DNA of 64,000 nt from Nocardioides luteus. GTDB taxonomy: Bacteria; Actinomycetota; Actinomycetes; Propionibacteriales; Nocardioidaceae. A program made the position numbers and the translations under genes. The notes under the pieces were generated by a model. The model saw only the letters and a list, made by a program, of their open reading frames with translations, was not told the DNA's origin and ran no database searches. The stretch is from the NCBI RefSeq assembly GCF_014648595.1, contig NZ_BMRK01000009.1:99193-163192 (forward strand), in the 5' to 3' direction. Shown here one piece after another: positions 8,927 through 18,277 of the stretch (its first letter is position 1; each line of letters opens with the position of its first letter).

Positions 8927-8942
8927 TCAGGTCGTGACCTGA
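8927..8942. promoter_or_regulatory. Candidate operator TCAGGTC-GT-GACCTGA between WYL gene and ABC exporter
   Basis: A perfect inverted repeat with 7-bp arms and a 2-bp centre. It sits 27-42 nt upstream of the WYL regulator start, just behind its TAAGGT -10 hexamer. Position and symmetry suggest binding by the WYL dimer. A separate short palindrome, CTTTCGAAAG (9082-9091), lies nearer the ABC gene. Confidence 0.5.
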
Positions 8943-9130
8943 TAGAGCGCCAACATGGGGCGCGAAGTCGGTCGCGCGCCCCCCTCGCGGTGGTCGGCTC
9001 GCCCCCTCCTCGAGCCGACCACCGCCGCGCTCCCTCCCTCCTACCCAGTATCTGCAGTTCTAAACCGTCGATTTCGGGAAACTTTCGAAAGCGGCCAGGA
9101 ACTGACCGGATGACTTCGGAGAGTGGAGTC

Positions 9131-10147
9131 ATGACGAACCACAACCACCAGCGGCCGGTGATCCGCACTCAGGCGCTCACCAGGCACTTCACGCGCGGCA
9201 AGAAGACGGTCGAGGCCGTCCGCGGGCTCGACCTCGAGATCCAGCAGGGGGAGCTGGTCGCCTTCCTCGGCCCGAACGGGGCGGGCAAGTCGACCACGCT
9301 GCGGATGCTGACCACGCTCATCCCGCCGACCTCCGGCACTGCCGAGGTCGCCGGTCACGACGTGGTCCGCTCGCGCGGGGCCGTCCGGCGATCGATCGGC
9401 TACGTCGGGCAGGGCAACGCCGCCGCCTTCGTGCAGCGCGGCCGGGACGAGCTGATGTCGCAGGCACGCGCCCACGGGATCCCCCGGGCCGCCGCGAAGA
9501 CGCGCACCGACGAGCTGCTCACCGCCTTCGACCTCCAGGAGCACGCCGACCGCCCGGTCCAGACGCTCAGCGGCGGTCAGCGCCGGCGGCTCGACATCGC
9601 GATCGGGCTGTTCAACCACCCCGAGGTGCTCTTCCTCGACGAGCCGTCGACCGGCCTCGACCCACAGAACCGGGCCAACCTGCAGGAGCAGATCCGCCGT
9701 CTGCACGAGGACGGCACCACGATCGTGCTGACCACCCACTACCTCGAGGAGGCCGACGCCCTCGCCGGCCGCGTCATCGTGGTCGACCACGGAGTGGTGA
9801 TCGCCGACGACACCGCGACGCGGCTCAAGGAGCGGCTCGGTGACCTGGTGCGGCTCGGCTTCGCCACCGAGGCGGACGCCGCTGTCGCGGCAGGCCGTGC
9901 CGAGTCGGTCCTCGCCGGTCCGACCCTCGTCGAGCGGACGGGGACGCAGGTCTCGATCCGCAGCCCGCGCGGAGCCGACAGCGCCCCAGCCCTGGCCCTC
10001 GACCTGGCCGCCCACGGCACACCCGCGTCCCGGATGGAGGTCCACACCCCCACCCTCGACGACGTCTTCCTCGACCTGACCGGCCGCAGCCTGCGCGAGT
10101 CGGCCGAGTCCACCACCGGCACCCAGACCGAAGGAGCAGCAGCATGA
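9131..10147 (+). CDS. ABC exporter ATP-binding protein, DrrA-like
   Basis: A 338-residue ATPase of the daunorubicin-resistance (DrrA) type. Walker A GPNGAGKST, Q loop (YVGQ), signature LSGGQRRRLDIA, Walker B VLFLDEPSTGLDP and the switch histidine in LTTHYLEEADALA are all present, with the C-terminal domain typical of DrrA (HTPTLDDVFLDLTG). ATG 9131 is chosen over 9110 because GGAGAG lies seven nt upstream. It overlaps the permease gene by ATGA, so the pair is translationally coupled. It likely powers export of a drug or lipid; the substrate is unknown. Confidence 0.93.
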   Translation: MTNHNHQRPVIRTQALTRHFTRGKKTVEAVRGLDLEIQQGELVAFLGPNGAGKSTTLRMLTTLIPPTSGTAEVAGHDVVRSRGAVRRSIGYVGQGNAAAFVQRGRDELMSQARAHGIPRAAAKTRTDELLTAFDLQEHADRPVQTLSGGQRRRLDIAIGLFNHPEVLFLDEPSTGLDPQNRANLQEQIRRLHEDGTTIVLTTHYLEEADALAGRVIVVDHGVVIADDTATRLKERLGDLVRLGFATEADAAVAAGRAESVLAGPTLVERTGTQVSIRSPRGADSAPALALDLAAHGTPASRMEVHTPTLDDVFLDLTGRSLRESAESTTGTQTEGAAA

Positions 10148-10950
10148 CCACCATCACCGTCCCCACCACCCAGGCCCGACGCACGACCCAGCCGAAGAGC
10201 CGGCCGACCGGGTTCCTCACCGACACCTGGACCGTCCTCGTCCGCGAGCTCACCCCGAAGCTGCGTCAGCCCGCCTCGATGCTCTTCGCGATGGTGCAGC
10301 CGCTCGTCTTCCTGGCCCTCTTCGCGCCCCTCCTCCCCGACGTCGAGAGCGGCAGCGCGCTGCAGTGGTTCGTGCCCGGCATCGTCGTGATGACCGCACT
10401 GATGGGCGCCTCGATGACCGGCGCCGACCTGACCGCCGAGATCCGCTCGGGCTCCCACGAGCGGCTGCTGGTCTCGCCCCTCTCCCGGCCGTCCCTGCTG
10501 GTCGGGCGGGCCCTGAAGGAGGTCGTGCCGGTCCTGTTCCAGACGGCGCTCATCCTCGCCGTGGTCACGCCGTTCAGCTTCGACCTGCATCTCGGCGGGG
10601 TCCTGGTCGGCGCCGTCATCGTCTCGCTGTTCGCGATCGGCCTGGGTGCGCTCAGCTTCGCCCTGGCCACCGCCGCGAAGGAGCAGGACTGGGTCTTCTG
10701 GACCGTCCAGCAGATGCTGATCTTCCCGCTGCTGCTCCTCTCCGGCGTCCTGCTCCCGCTCGACGGCGCCCCCGGCTGGCTGCGGTTCCTCAGCGACATC
10801 AACCCGATGACGTACGTCGTGGAGGCGGAGCGCGCGCTCTTCGCCGGCCGGTTCCCGGCCGATGTCGTCACCGGCGGTCTCGTCGCGGCGGCGGCCGTCG
10901 CGGTGGCCGGAGTCCTGGTCGGCGTACGGACGATGGAGCGGTCCAGCTGA
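10144..10950 (+). CDS. ABC exporter permease, DrrB/ABC-2 type
   Basis: A 268-residue integral membrane protein with six predicted helices and the ABC-2 features: an amphipathic N terminus before helix 1, the EIRSGSHERLLVSPLSR cytoplasmic loop and the NPMTYVVEAERALFAG segment. It pairs with the ATPase encoded immediately upstream (4-nt ATGA overlap) to form a DrrAB-type exporter. No terminator was found after it, and a DHA2 exporter gene begins 61 nt downstream, so read-through into that gene is possible. Confidence 0.92.
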   Translation: MTTITVPTTQARRTTQPKSRPTGFLTDTWTVLVRELTPKLRQPASMLFAMVQPLVFLALFAPLLPDVESGSALQWFVPGIVVMTALMGASMTGADLTAEIRSGSHERLLVSPLSRPSLLVGRALKEVVPVLFQTALILAVVTPFSFDLHLGGVLVGAVIVSLFAIGLGALSFALATAAKEQDWVFWTVQQMLIFPLLLLSGVLLPLDGAPGWLRFLSDINPMTYVVEAERALFAGRFPADVVTGGLVAAAAVAVAGVLVGVRTMERSS

Positions 10951-11010
10951 GGGAGCCAATGTAAAGAAATGGTTTGCGCTCAACCGGACTTCAGCTCACA
11001 GACTTGAAGC

Positions 11011-12507
11011 ATGACTTCCCGACTTCGCAGACCTCCCAGCCCCATGACGATCGTGCTGACAGTCATCGCCGGCACATTGATGATCCCCATCGACATCACC
11101 ATCGTCGCCGTGGCGATCACCCGTCTCTCCCAGGAGACGGGTGCTTCGCTGCCGGTGATCCAATGGGTCGCCACCGGCTACACGCTCGCCCTGGCGACGG
11201 TCATCCCGGCCGCTGCCTGGACGATCAGCCGGTTCGGCGCCCGGCAGGTGTTCCTGACCGCGATCGGCGTCTTCACGATCGGCTCCGGCTTGGTCGCGGC
11301 GTCCTGGAACGTCGAGTCGCTGATCGCGTTCCGAGTGCTGCAGGGCCTCGGCGGCGGCTTCGTGATGCCGGCCGCGATGACGCTGACGCTGCGCTCGGCA
11401 CCGCCCGAGGAACGCGGCCGGCTGATGGCGCTGATGGGGCTGCCGGTGCTGGTCGGGCCGGTCTTCGGGCCGGTGCTCGGCGGCTGGCTGCTCGACACGA
11501 TGTCATGGCGGTGGATGTTCCTGATCAACCTGCCGCTCGGCCTGATCGGTCTGGCTCTCGGGCTCCGCAACCTGCCGCGGCTGCCCAACGGTCCGACCGC
11601 TCGCCTGGACGTACGCGGTCTTCTGCTGCTTCCTCCGGCGATGGCGCTGCTGGTGCTCGGCACCTCGTTCGCCGAGGACACCCTGCTCGCCGCCGAGGTG
11701 CTGGTCCCGATCGGCGCCGGGGTCGTGCTGATCGCGCTCTTCGTCCGGCATGCGCTCCGCTCGGTGGCGCCCCTGCTGGACATCAGGCTGCTCAGCCGCC
11801 GCCTGACCGGCGGGAGTGCCGCGCTGCTCGTCTGCTTCGCGGGCGGCTACTTCGGCTCGATGATCCTGGTGCCGCTCTACTGGCAGGCCGTGCGCGGTGA
11901 GTCCGCCACCACCGCCGGTCTGCTGATGGCACCCGCCGGCATCGCGGCCGGCATCATGATCCAGGTCTCCGGGCGACTCATCGACCGCTTCCCACCGCTG
12001 CCGGTGATCGGCTCGGGCATCGTCGTCTCCACCCTCGGTTTCGTCGCGCTGGCGCTGCAGCTGAGCGCCGACGCGCCGATGCTCGCACTGGCCGTCACCC
12101 ACGCCGTCGCGACGTCGGGCGCCGGGTTCGTGATGCTCCCGACGATGACCGTGGCGACCCGCTACCTCGAGGACAGCGCCATCCCGGCCGGGTCGACGTT
12201 GATCAACGTCCTGAACCAGGTGGCCACCGCGCTGTGCACAGCAGGCGTCTCGGTGCTCCTCGCCGCCGCGCTCTCCTCGCGCCTGCCCGGCCTGGCCGGC
12301 GACGGCGTGGGCGCGCTCAGTGCCGCCTCACCTGCCGAGCTCGCGGCCGCGGCGCCGCTGGCCGCCGAGGCCATGCGGGTCGCCTTCTGGCTCCCGGTCG
12401 CGATGATGACGGTCTCGGCCGTGATCGCGCTCGTGGTCTTCCGTCGTACGCCGTCGGCTCAGGCCGTGCCCGTCGACCCGCAGCCTGCCGCCGCAGCCGT
12501 CGACTGA
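11011..12507 (+). CDS. MFS exporter, DHA2 (EmrB/QacA) family
   Basis: A 498-residue protein with about 14 hydrophobic helices. DHA2 features include the motif-C-like GPVFGPVLGGWLLD segment, the IDITIVAVAI first helix and the FRVLQGLGGGFVMPAAMTLTLR loop. It should be a proton-driven drug or metabolite exporter in the plasma membrane. The 60 nt before it contain CTTCA/TGAAG half-sites around the likely promoter. Its stop lies only 4 nt from that of the convergent CAP-domain gene, leaving no room for a terminator between them. Confidence 0.9.
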   Translation: MTSRLRRPPSPMTIVLTVIAGTLMIPIDITIVAVAITRLSQETGASLPVIQWVATGYTLALATVIPAAAWTISRFGARQVFLTAIGVFTIGSGLVAASWNVESLIAFRVLQGLGGGFVMPAAMTLTLRSAPPEERGRLMALMGLPVLVGPVFGPVLGGWLLDTMSWRWMFLINLPLGLIGLALGLRNLPRLPNGPTARLDVRGLLLLPPAMALLVLGTSFAEDTLLAAEVLVPIGAGVVLIALFVRHALRSVAPLLDIRLLSRRLTGGSAALLVCFAGGYFGSMILVPLYWQAVRGESATTAGLLMAPAGIAAGIMIQVSGRLIDRFPPLPVIGSGIVVSTLGFVALALQLSADAPMLALAVTHAVATSGAGFVMLPTMTVATRYLEDSAIPAGSTLINVLNQVATALCTAGVSVLLAAALSSRLPGLAGDGVGALSAASPAELAAAAPLAAEAMRVAFWLPVAMMTVSAVIALVVFRRTPSAQAVPVDPQPAAAAVD

Positions 12508-12511
12508 GGCG

Positions 12512-13609
12512 TCACCACTGCCGGTGGCCGCCGCCCGGGTAGGGACGACCCGGGTTCGGGCCACCCGGGAGCGGCCGTCCGGGGACGGGACGTCCCGGCG
12601 GGGGCGCGAACCGGCTCGGGGCGGGGCCGCGTGGAGCCGGGCGGCCCGGGTGGGCCGGGCCCCGGTAGGCCGGGGCACCACCAGAGCCCGGCACAGGACC
12701 GGCAGGAGCGGCGTGCCGGCCGGGCACGGCCTCGGCATCACGCCGGACCCGCTCACGGCGGCGACGGCGGGCCAGCAGGAAGGCGATGATCAGGCCCAGC
12801 CCGGAGAGGCCGAGCACGGCGAGCGCCAGCTCGACGATGCCGATCCCGAAGAGCCCGCTCGAGGCGGGGGTCGGCCCGCCGGCGTCGGAGAACGTCACCG
12901 GTCCAGCCGTCTCCGAGTCGTCGCCGGCGAGAGCCGAGTCCGACTCCGATTCGGAGGCGGATGGCGACTCCGAAGGCGACTCGGAGGGGGACGGAGACTC
13001 CGACGGAGACGTCGAGGCAGCAGCCGATGGCGTACGCGACGGGGTGGGTGACGACGTCGTCGACGACTTCGGCTTCGGCGTCTGACGAGGGCTCGGAGCC
13101 TTGGTCGTCGGCGGCGGCTCCGGCGCCGACGTGGCCTTCGGCTGATCCGTCGGGCGTGCGCCCGGCGGGTACTTCGCGAAGACCTGGACGCCCCAACTGG
13201 TGCCGTCGACCACGATGAACGCGATCCCGATGTGGGTGTAGTCGCCCAGGATGTTGGCCCGGTGCCCGTCGGAGTTCATCCAGCCGCGGTGCATCGCGGC
13301 GCCGGTCGGATAGCCCATCGCGACGTTCTCACCGACGCCCTGCCATCCCTTCGGCACCTGGTCGGCCAGGTTGGGGTTGTGCGAGAGCGCACCGTCGGCG
13401 GCGATCTTGTCGGCCCACTTCCGCGCCAGTTCGTCGAGCGCGGAATCGCGGGTGAGCGGCTTCAGCCCGGCGTCGGCGCGGGCCGAGTTCGCCAGCCTTT
13501 TGATGGCGCCGCCCTCCCCTGCCACCGCGGGGCCGGCGCTGATGAACAGTGCGCCGACGGCGAGCAGGAGGGCGAGGACGTAGGACACGGGGCGATGGTG
13601 GGGGAACAT
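12512..13609 (-). CDS. Secreted, membrane-anchored CAP-domain (SCP/PR1) protein
   Basis: A 365-residue protein. It has a Sec signal peptide (cleavage near AGPAVA), a bacterial CAP domain (about 33-150, with HNPNLADQ, GENVAMGY, HRGWMNSDGHRANIL and IGIAF motifs), a long Pro/Ser/Glu/Lys linker rich in SPSES repeats, one TM helix (about 255-280), an arginine-rich stop-transfer and a proline-rich tail with PGRP-type repeats. The CAP domain would face outside and the proline tail the cytoplasm. The function of bacterial CAP proteins is poorly known. The start has GGAGGGG directly upstream. It is 20 nt behind the TetR gene on the same strand and may be co-transcribed. Confidence 0.85.
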   Translation of the reverse strand: MFPHHRPVSYVLALLLAVGALFISAGPAVAGEGGAIKRLANSARADAGLKPLTRDSALDELARKWADKIAADGALSHNPNLADQVPKGWQGVGENVAMGYPTGAAMHRGWMNSDGHRANILGDYTHIGIAFIVVDGTSWGVQVFAKYPPGARPTDQPKATSAPEPPPTTKAPSPRQTPKPKSSTTSSPTPSRTPSAAASTSPSESPSPSESPSESPSASESESDSALAGDDSETAGPVTFSDAGGPTPASSGLFGIGIVELALAVLGLSGLGLIIAFLLARRRRRERVRRDAEAVPGRHAAPAGPVPGSGGAPAYRGPAHPGRPAPRGPAPSRFAPPPGRPVPGRPLPGGPNPGRPYPGGGHRQW

Positions 13610-13629
13610 CCCCTCCAGGGTATCTACCT

Positions 13630-14412
13630 TTACTTCGAATCGCCTGATGAGAGATGGCGCTCGATGTGGGCCGCGATCCCGGCCATCAGCAGGCTCTGCC
13701 CGAACGCCGAGGCGTCGTCCGACTCCAGCTCCCCACCGGGCGGGCTCGGCTCCCAGCCGGCCATCACCCCCATCAGGTTGGGGAAACGCTCCGGATCTGC
13801 GTACGTCACCAGCGTCTGCTCGAAGGCCTCATAGGGGTTCTCGGGCTGCCGAGCGGCGTCGACCTCGATCCGTGCCTCACCCAGGGCGTACTGGGAGACG
13901 ATGCCGAGGATCGCCAGCTTCTCGTCGGCCGGCAGCGTGACATCGCGCAGGTAGTAGAAGCCCAGATCGAGCCAGGCGAGCCGGCGGGGGCCGGGCAGCG
14001 CGGAGCCGAGCGGCAGGTCCAGGAACCAGGGCTTGCTCAGCGCCAGGTCGACCTGCGCGCGCATCCACGCCGCCAGCCCCTCGCGCCAGCCGAGATCGCG
14101 CGGGGGCGGAGTCAGCTCCGCGCTGATGCGGTCGGCGAGCAGGATGAGCAGCTCGTCCTTGTTCTTCACGTGCCGGTAGAGCGCCATCGGGGAGCAGCCG
14201 ACCTCTTCGGCCACCCGGGCCATGGAGACCGCGGCGAGCCCCTGATCGTCGGCGATGACGTAGGCCGCCTCGACGATCTGGGCGGCACTCAGCGCCGGCT
14301 TCGGGCCGCGTCGGCCGGCCGGAGACTTGCCCCACAGGCGCGGGATCAGATCGGAACTCATCGCCTCCATCATGCCCTGATCCCGTCGAAACGTGTTGAC
14401 CCCGCTCTCCAT
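13630..14412 (-). CDS. TetR/AcrR family regulator
   Basis: A 260-residue repressor: HTH at about 50-90 (with MARVAEEVGCSPMALYRHVKNKDEL) and a TetR_C_1-like ligand domain. ATG 14412 is used because TAGAGT lies six nt upstream (leaderless pattern); in-frame ATGs at 14373 and 14361 have poorly spaced Shine-Dalgarno sequences. It is divergent from the DUF2306 membrane protein gene across a 51-nt A+T-rich gap carrying an inverted repeat, so it probably controls that gene and itself. The ligand is unknown. Confidence 0.88.
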   Translation of the reverse strand: MESGVNTFRRDQGMMEAMSSDLIPRLWGKSPAGRRGPKPALSAAQIVEAAYVIADDQGLAAVSMARVAEEVGCSPMALYRHVKNKDELLILLADRISAELTPPPRDLGWREGLAAWMRAQVDLALSKPWFLDLPLGSALPGPRRLAWLDLGFYYLRDVTLPADEKLAILGIVSQYALGEARIEVDAARQPENPYEAFEQTLVTYADPERFPNLMGVMAGWEPSPPGGELESDDASAFGQSLLMAGIAAHIERHLSSGDSK

Positions 14413-14463
14413 TTGCGTACTCTATAAACAGTTAACATCATACGCTATTAGATCGGGCACCCC
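14413..14463. promoter_or_regulatory. A+T-rich divergent control region of the TetR and DUF2306 genes
   Basis: In otherwise very G+C-rich sequence this gap has GCGTA (14415-14419) and TACGC (14441-14445) flanking the palindrome GTTAAC (14431-14436). The leaderless-type -10 of the TetR gene (TAGAGT on the minus strand) lies inside. It is a likely operator. Confidence 0.5.
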
Positions 14464-15222
14464 ATGAGATCCTCGAACAGACCTCTGCTGAATCAATGGT
14501 GGGTCTTCCCGCTGGCCGCGACGACGGTGATCTTCCTGGTCACGGCGTTGCCGCGCTACGTCGGCCTGGACCCGTCGCAGTCGCTCAGTCCCACCGACCG
14601 TGGCGCGGCCTTCTACCCGGCCCTGGTGACACACATCTTCTTCGGGTCGGTGATGCTCACCTGCGGCGTGCTCCAGCTGTGGCCGTGGCTGCGGGCCCAC
14701 CACCCCACGGTGCACCGCTGGAGCGGGCGCGCCTACGTGGCCACCGGCATCCCGACGGCCGTCGCGGCGCTGGTCACCAGCCAGTTCCCCGCGGCCGGCC
14801 CGGCTCAGCAGGTCGGCAACACCTTCGGGGCGGCGCTGCTCCTGCTGTGCACCGTGCAGGGCTATCGCGCCGCACGCCAGCGCCGGTTCAAGGACCACCG
14901 CGCGTGGATGTACCGCAGCTACGCGCTGGCTTTCTCGATCGTCGTCAACCGCTTCTGGGGCGTGGCGCTGATCATCCTGTACGTCCCCGAGGTCATGACC
15001 AACCCGGACCTCAGCCCGGCGGACCCGACCTTCGCAAGCGCCGCCGCGGCCTCGGCCTGGGTCAGCTGGGTCGTGAACCTGCTGATCGCCGAGTGGATCA
15101 TCCAGCGCACGTCACGGCGGCGGGCCGGTTCCAGGAACCGTCAGGCCAGCGCCTCGCGCAGCGTCGAGCGCCAGACGCCGGTGAGCTCCTCGAGCGGGAT
15201 CTCGACGGTGCCGCCGTCGTAG
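14464..15222 (+). CDS. DUF2306-like integral membrane protein
   Basis: A 252-residue protein with about six hydrophobic segments, including [20 protein letters not shown] and [13 protein letters not shown], and the [16 protein letters not shown] segment. It resembles DUF2306 membrane proteins, whose function is unknown. It is divergent from a TetR gene that likely represses it. The last 82 nt overlap the 3' end of purL on the other strand; the overlapping part encodes a hydrophilic Ser/Arg-rich tail, so the reading frame may have extended after loss of an earlier stop. Confidence 0.8.
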   Translation: MRSSNRPLLNQWWVFPLAATTVIFLVTALPRYVGLDPSQSLSPTDRGAAFYPALVTHIFFGSVMLTCGVLQLWPWLRAHHPTVHRWSGRAYVATGIPTAVAALVTSQFPAAGPAQQVGNTFGAALLLLCTVQGYRAARQRRFKDHRAWMYRSYALAFSIVVNRFWGVALIILYVPEVMTNPDLSPADPTFASAAAASAWVSWVVNLLIAEWIIQRTSRRRAGSRNRQASASRSVERQTPVSSSSGISTVPPS

Positions 15223-17429
15223 GCGATCGAGTAGGTGGCGCCGCCGGTCGTGCCGAGCTGTGTCGCCGCGACGCCGTGGCGCTCGGCCAGCGAGGTGAGC
15301 CGCTCGACGTCGTCGGCCTTCACGGTGACGATCGCGCGGGCGACCGACTCGGAGAAGAGCGCGACGAACGAGTCGCCGGAGAGCGTGACGGAGACGCCGA
15401 TGCCGGACGACATCGCCGGCTCGGCCAGCGCCTGCATCAGGCCGCCGTCGGAGAGGTCGTGGGCCGAGGTGATGAAGCGGGCCTCGCCGAGCAGCTCGGC
15501 GAGCGCCTTCTCCGCGGCCAGGTCGACCTTCGGCGGCAGACCACCGAGGTGGCCGTGCACGACGTGGGCCCACTCCGAGCCGGAGAGCTCCTCGTGGGTC
15601 TCACCGAGCAGGACGACGACCTCGTCGGCGGCCTGGAAGTCGGACGGCGTACGCGTGGTGACGTCCTCGATCACACCGAGCGTGGCGACCACCGGCGTCG
15701 GGTGGATGGCAACCTCGCCGGTCTGGTTGTAGAGCGAGACGTTGCCGCCGGTGACCGGGATGCCGAGCTCGAGGCAGGCGTCCTTGAGGCCGCGGGTGGC
15801 CTCGGCGAACTGCCACATCACGTCGGGGTCCTCCGGGGAGCCGAAGTTGAGGCAGTCGGAGATGGCCAGCGGCTGGGCACCGACGGAGGCGACGTTGCGG
15901 TAGGACTCCGAGAGGGCGAGCTGCGCACCGGCGTACGGGTCCAGCTTGGCGAAGCGCCCGTTGGCGTCGGTCGCGAGCGCGACACCGAGGTTGGTCGACT
16001 CGTCGACGCGGATCATGCCGCCGTCGGCGGGCTGGGAGAGGACGGTGTTGCCGCGGACGTAGCGGTCGTACTGCTCGGTGATCCAGGACTTGTCGCACAG
16101 GTTCTCCGAGGCGACCAGCTTCAGGATCGTCTCGCGCAGCTCGTCGGCGGAGGCCGCGCGCGGCAGCTTCTCGGCGACGTCGGCCTGCAGCGAGTCCTGC
16201 CACGACGGGCGGGCGTAAGGACGCTCGTAGACCGGGCCGTCGTGGGCGACGGTGGTGGGGTCGACGTCGACGATCGTCTCGCCGTGCCAGTCGACGCGCA
16301 GCCGGCCCTCGCCGGTCACGTTGCCGATGACGGCCGCCTCGACGTCCCACTTGGCGCAGATGTCCATGAAGGTCGCCTCGTCCTCGGGAGCGATCACCGC
16401 CATCATCCGCTCCTGGGACTCGCTCATCAGGATCTCCTCCGGAGCGAGCGTGGAGTCGCGCAGCGGCACCCGCTCGAGATGGACGTGCATGCCGCCGTCA
16501 CCGGCCGCGGCCAGCTCGGAGGTGGCGCAGGAGATCCCGGCAGCACCGAAGTCCTGGATGCCGCGGACGATGCCCGCGGAGAAGAGCTCGAGGGTGCACT
16601 CGATCAGCAGCTTCTCCATGAACGGGTCGCCGACCTGCACGCTCGGCCGCTTGGCGGGGCCGTCCTCGTCGAACTCGACCGACGCCAGGATCGAGGCACC
16701 GCCGATGCCGTCGCCACCGGTGCGGGCGCCGTACATGATGACCAGGTTGCCGGCGCCGCTCGCCTTGGCGAGGTGAAGGTCCTCGTGGCGCAGCACGCCG
16801 ACGCAGAGCGCGTTGACCAGCGGGTTGCCGAGGTAGGAGGCGTCGAAGACGGCCTCACCGCCGATGTTGGGCAGGCCCAGGCAGTTGCCGTAGTGGCCGA
16901 TGCCGGAGACGATGCCGGGCAGCACCCGGTGGGTGTCCTCCTCGGCCAGCGGGCCGAACCGGAGCGGGTCCATCACCGCGACCGGGCGGGCACCCATCGC
17001 GAGGATGTCGCGGACGATGCCGCCGACGCCGGTCGCCGCACCCTGGTGGGGCTCGACGTAGGAGGGGTGGTTGTGGGACTCGACCTTGAACGTGACCGCG
17101 TAGCCCTGGCCGACGTCGAGGACGCCCGCGTTCTCGCCGATGCCGGCGAGCATCTTGCCGGCCGGGGTCTCCTGCGGGATCTCGCCGAACTGCTTGAGGT
17201 GGACCTTGGAGGACTTGTAGGAGCAGTGCTCCGACCACATCACCGAGTACATCGCCAGCTCCGCGCCGGTCGGCCGGCGGCCGAGGATGCTCTTGATCTC
17301 GGCGTACTCGTCCTCCTTCAGACCGAGCTCGGCCCAGGGCTGCTCGCGGTCGGGGTCACCGGCAGCGTGGTGCACGGTGTCCAGGAGCGGAAGATCGGAC
17401 TCAACGGCGGCGGACGAAGTCTCGGTCAC
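15141..17429 (-). CDS. purL: Phosphoribosylformylglycinamidine synthase subunit PurL
   Basis: A 762-residue small-type PurL, the ATP-dependent synthetase subunit converting FGAR to FGAM with ammonia from PurQ and help from PurS (de novo purine synthesis, cytosol). Recognisable are [12 protein letters not shown] (active His), [37 protein letters not shown] and [16 protein letters not shown]. Length fits the purLQS type. GTG 17429 has TAGATT seven nt upstream (leaderless pattern). purQ and purS lie 6.4 kb away, so the complex genes are not one operon here. The 3' end overlaps the DUF2306 gene by 82 nt. Confidence 0.97.
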   Translation of the reverse strand: MTETSSAAVESDLPLLDTVHHAAGDPDREQPWAELGLKEDEYAEIKSILGRRPTGAELAMYSVMWSEHCSYKSSKVHLKQFGEIPQETPAGKMLAGIGENAGVLDVGQGYAVTFKVESHNHPSYVEPHQGAATGVGGIVRDILAMGARPVAVMDPLRFGPLAEEDTHRVLPGIVSGIGHYGNCLGLPNIGGEAVFDASYLGNPLVNALCVGVLRHEDLHLAKASGAGNLVIMYGARTGGDGIGGASILASVEFDEDGPAKRPSVQVGDPFMEKLLIECTLELFSAGIVRGIQDFGAAGISCATSELAAAGDGGMHVHLERVPLRDSTLAPEEILMSESQERMMAVIAPEDEATFMDICAKWDVEAAVIGNVTGEGRLRVDWHGETIVDVDPTTVAHDGPVYERPYARPSWQDSLQADVAEKLPRAASADELRETILKLVASENLCDKSWITEQYDRYVRGNTVLSQPADGGMIRVDESTNLGVALATDANGRFAKLDPYAGAQLALSESYRNVASVGAQPLAISDCLNFGSPEDPDVMWQFAEATRGLKDACLELGIPVTGGNVSLYNQTGEVAIHPTPVVATLGVIEDVTTRTPSDFQAADEVVVLLGETHEELSGSEWAHVVHGHLGGLPPKVDLAAEKALAELLGEARFITSAHDLSDGGLMQALAEPAMSSGIGVSVTLSGDSFVALFSESVARAIVTVKADDVERLTSLAERHGVAATQLGTTGGATYSIAYDGGTVEIPLEELTGVWRSTLREALA

Positions 17430-17467
17430 GGGCAGAAATCTACGTCAGAAGGTGCCGATCCCCCGAG

Positions 17468-18112
17468 TCAGCGAGGCAGCCCCCGCCACTCCCGCAGGTC
17501 TCGGATCTCCCCGAACTCCGCCAGCGCCTGCCTGGCGATCTCGCCGTCACCGGCGTAGGCCGCGACCGTCCAGCCGTGCCCTTCGACCATCTCGGCGGTG
17601 ATCCAGGAGGCCTCGCCGTGCGGGGTGGGCAGTCGTCGCGGTCGCCAGGAGAGCGACATCCCGCCGTCGGGACGCTGCTCGACCTTCGGGGTCGAGCCGG
17701 TGGCTGCGTACTTCTGCCGGCCGGTGGTCCACTCGCTCCAGTAGGCGTAGTGGAGGTAGACCTGGCTGCCCTCCCAGGTCATCGAGCACTCCACGAAGAG
17801 GTCACGCTCGCCGGTCTCGCGACGGGTGCACTCACCCCCGCGGGCGGCGTCGACGTAGCCAGGGAAGACCCACTTCATGCCGTCCTCGCCGCGCGGGTCC
17901 GGGCAGCGGGTCAGCGAGCCGGAGCCGTCGCCGTCCCAGCAGACGTAGGGCGTGTTGGTCCGCTGGGTGGTCGAACTGACCTGGTCGGCGACCGCGAAGG
18001 GACCGATCACCTCGCCGCCGTGGGCGAGGTGGATGATCCCGGCGACCGTCAGCGCGAGCAGAACGGTGATCGCGAAGAGGACGGGCGTGATCCAGTCTCG
18101 TCGTCGCTGCAC
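17468..18112 (-). CDS. Hypothetical single-pass membrane protein
   Basis: I recognise no family. The 214-residue protein begins RRRDW, followed by one hydrophobic helix (about 10-30), then a probably extracytoplasmic domain with three cysteines in the first half (VCWDGDG, TRCPDPRGEDG, ECTRRETGERD) and one later (VECSMTW). A Trp/Tyr-rich stretch (HYAYWSEWTTGRQKY) follows. The start is taken as GTG 18112 with a G-rich stretch upstream. It lies 38 nt upstream of purL on the same strand, but purL has its own leaderless-type promoter. The 165 nt to the divergent DUF1906 gene may hold promoters for both. Confidence 0.7.
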   Translation of the reverse strand: MQRRRDWITPVLFAITVLLALTVAGIIHLAHGGEVIGPFAVADQVSSTTQRTNTPYVCWDGDGSGSLTRCPDPRGEDGMKWVFPGYVDAARGGECTRRETGERDLFVECSMTWEGSQVYLHYAYWSEWTTGRQKYAATGSTPKVEQRPDGGMSLSWRPRRLPTPHGEASWITAEMVEGHGWTVAAYAGDGEIARQALAEFGEIRDLREWRGLPR

Positions 18113-18277
18113 AGGCCCCCACCCCCTTGCGATCGCTCCTTTACCAAGGTAACGCCGCAGCGCCGCTTTGGTTAGGGCCCAAGGGCCGGAGACAACTGAT
18201 GTCAGGTCAACCAAGCGGTCGTCGGTGCGCGAGTCCTCTGGTGTCAGAGTGACGGTTGTGACTACCGTGACGAAACT

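Noticed and set aside
14496-17558. A long open frame on the plus strand opposite purL
   Set aside because: It is antisense to the whole of purL, is rich in Arg, Gly, Asp and Val as expected from shadow coding in high-G+C DNA, and has no domain. PurL is certain on the other strand.
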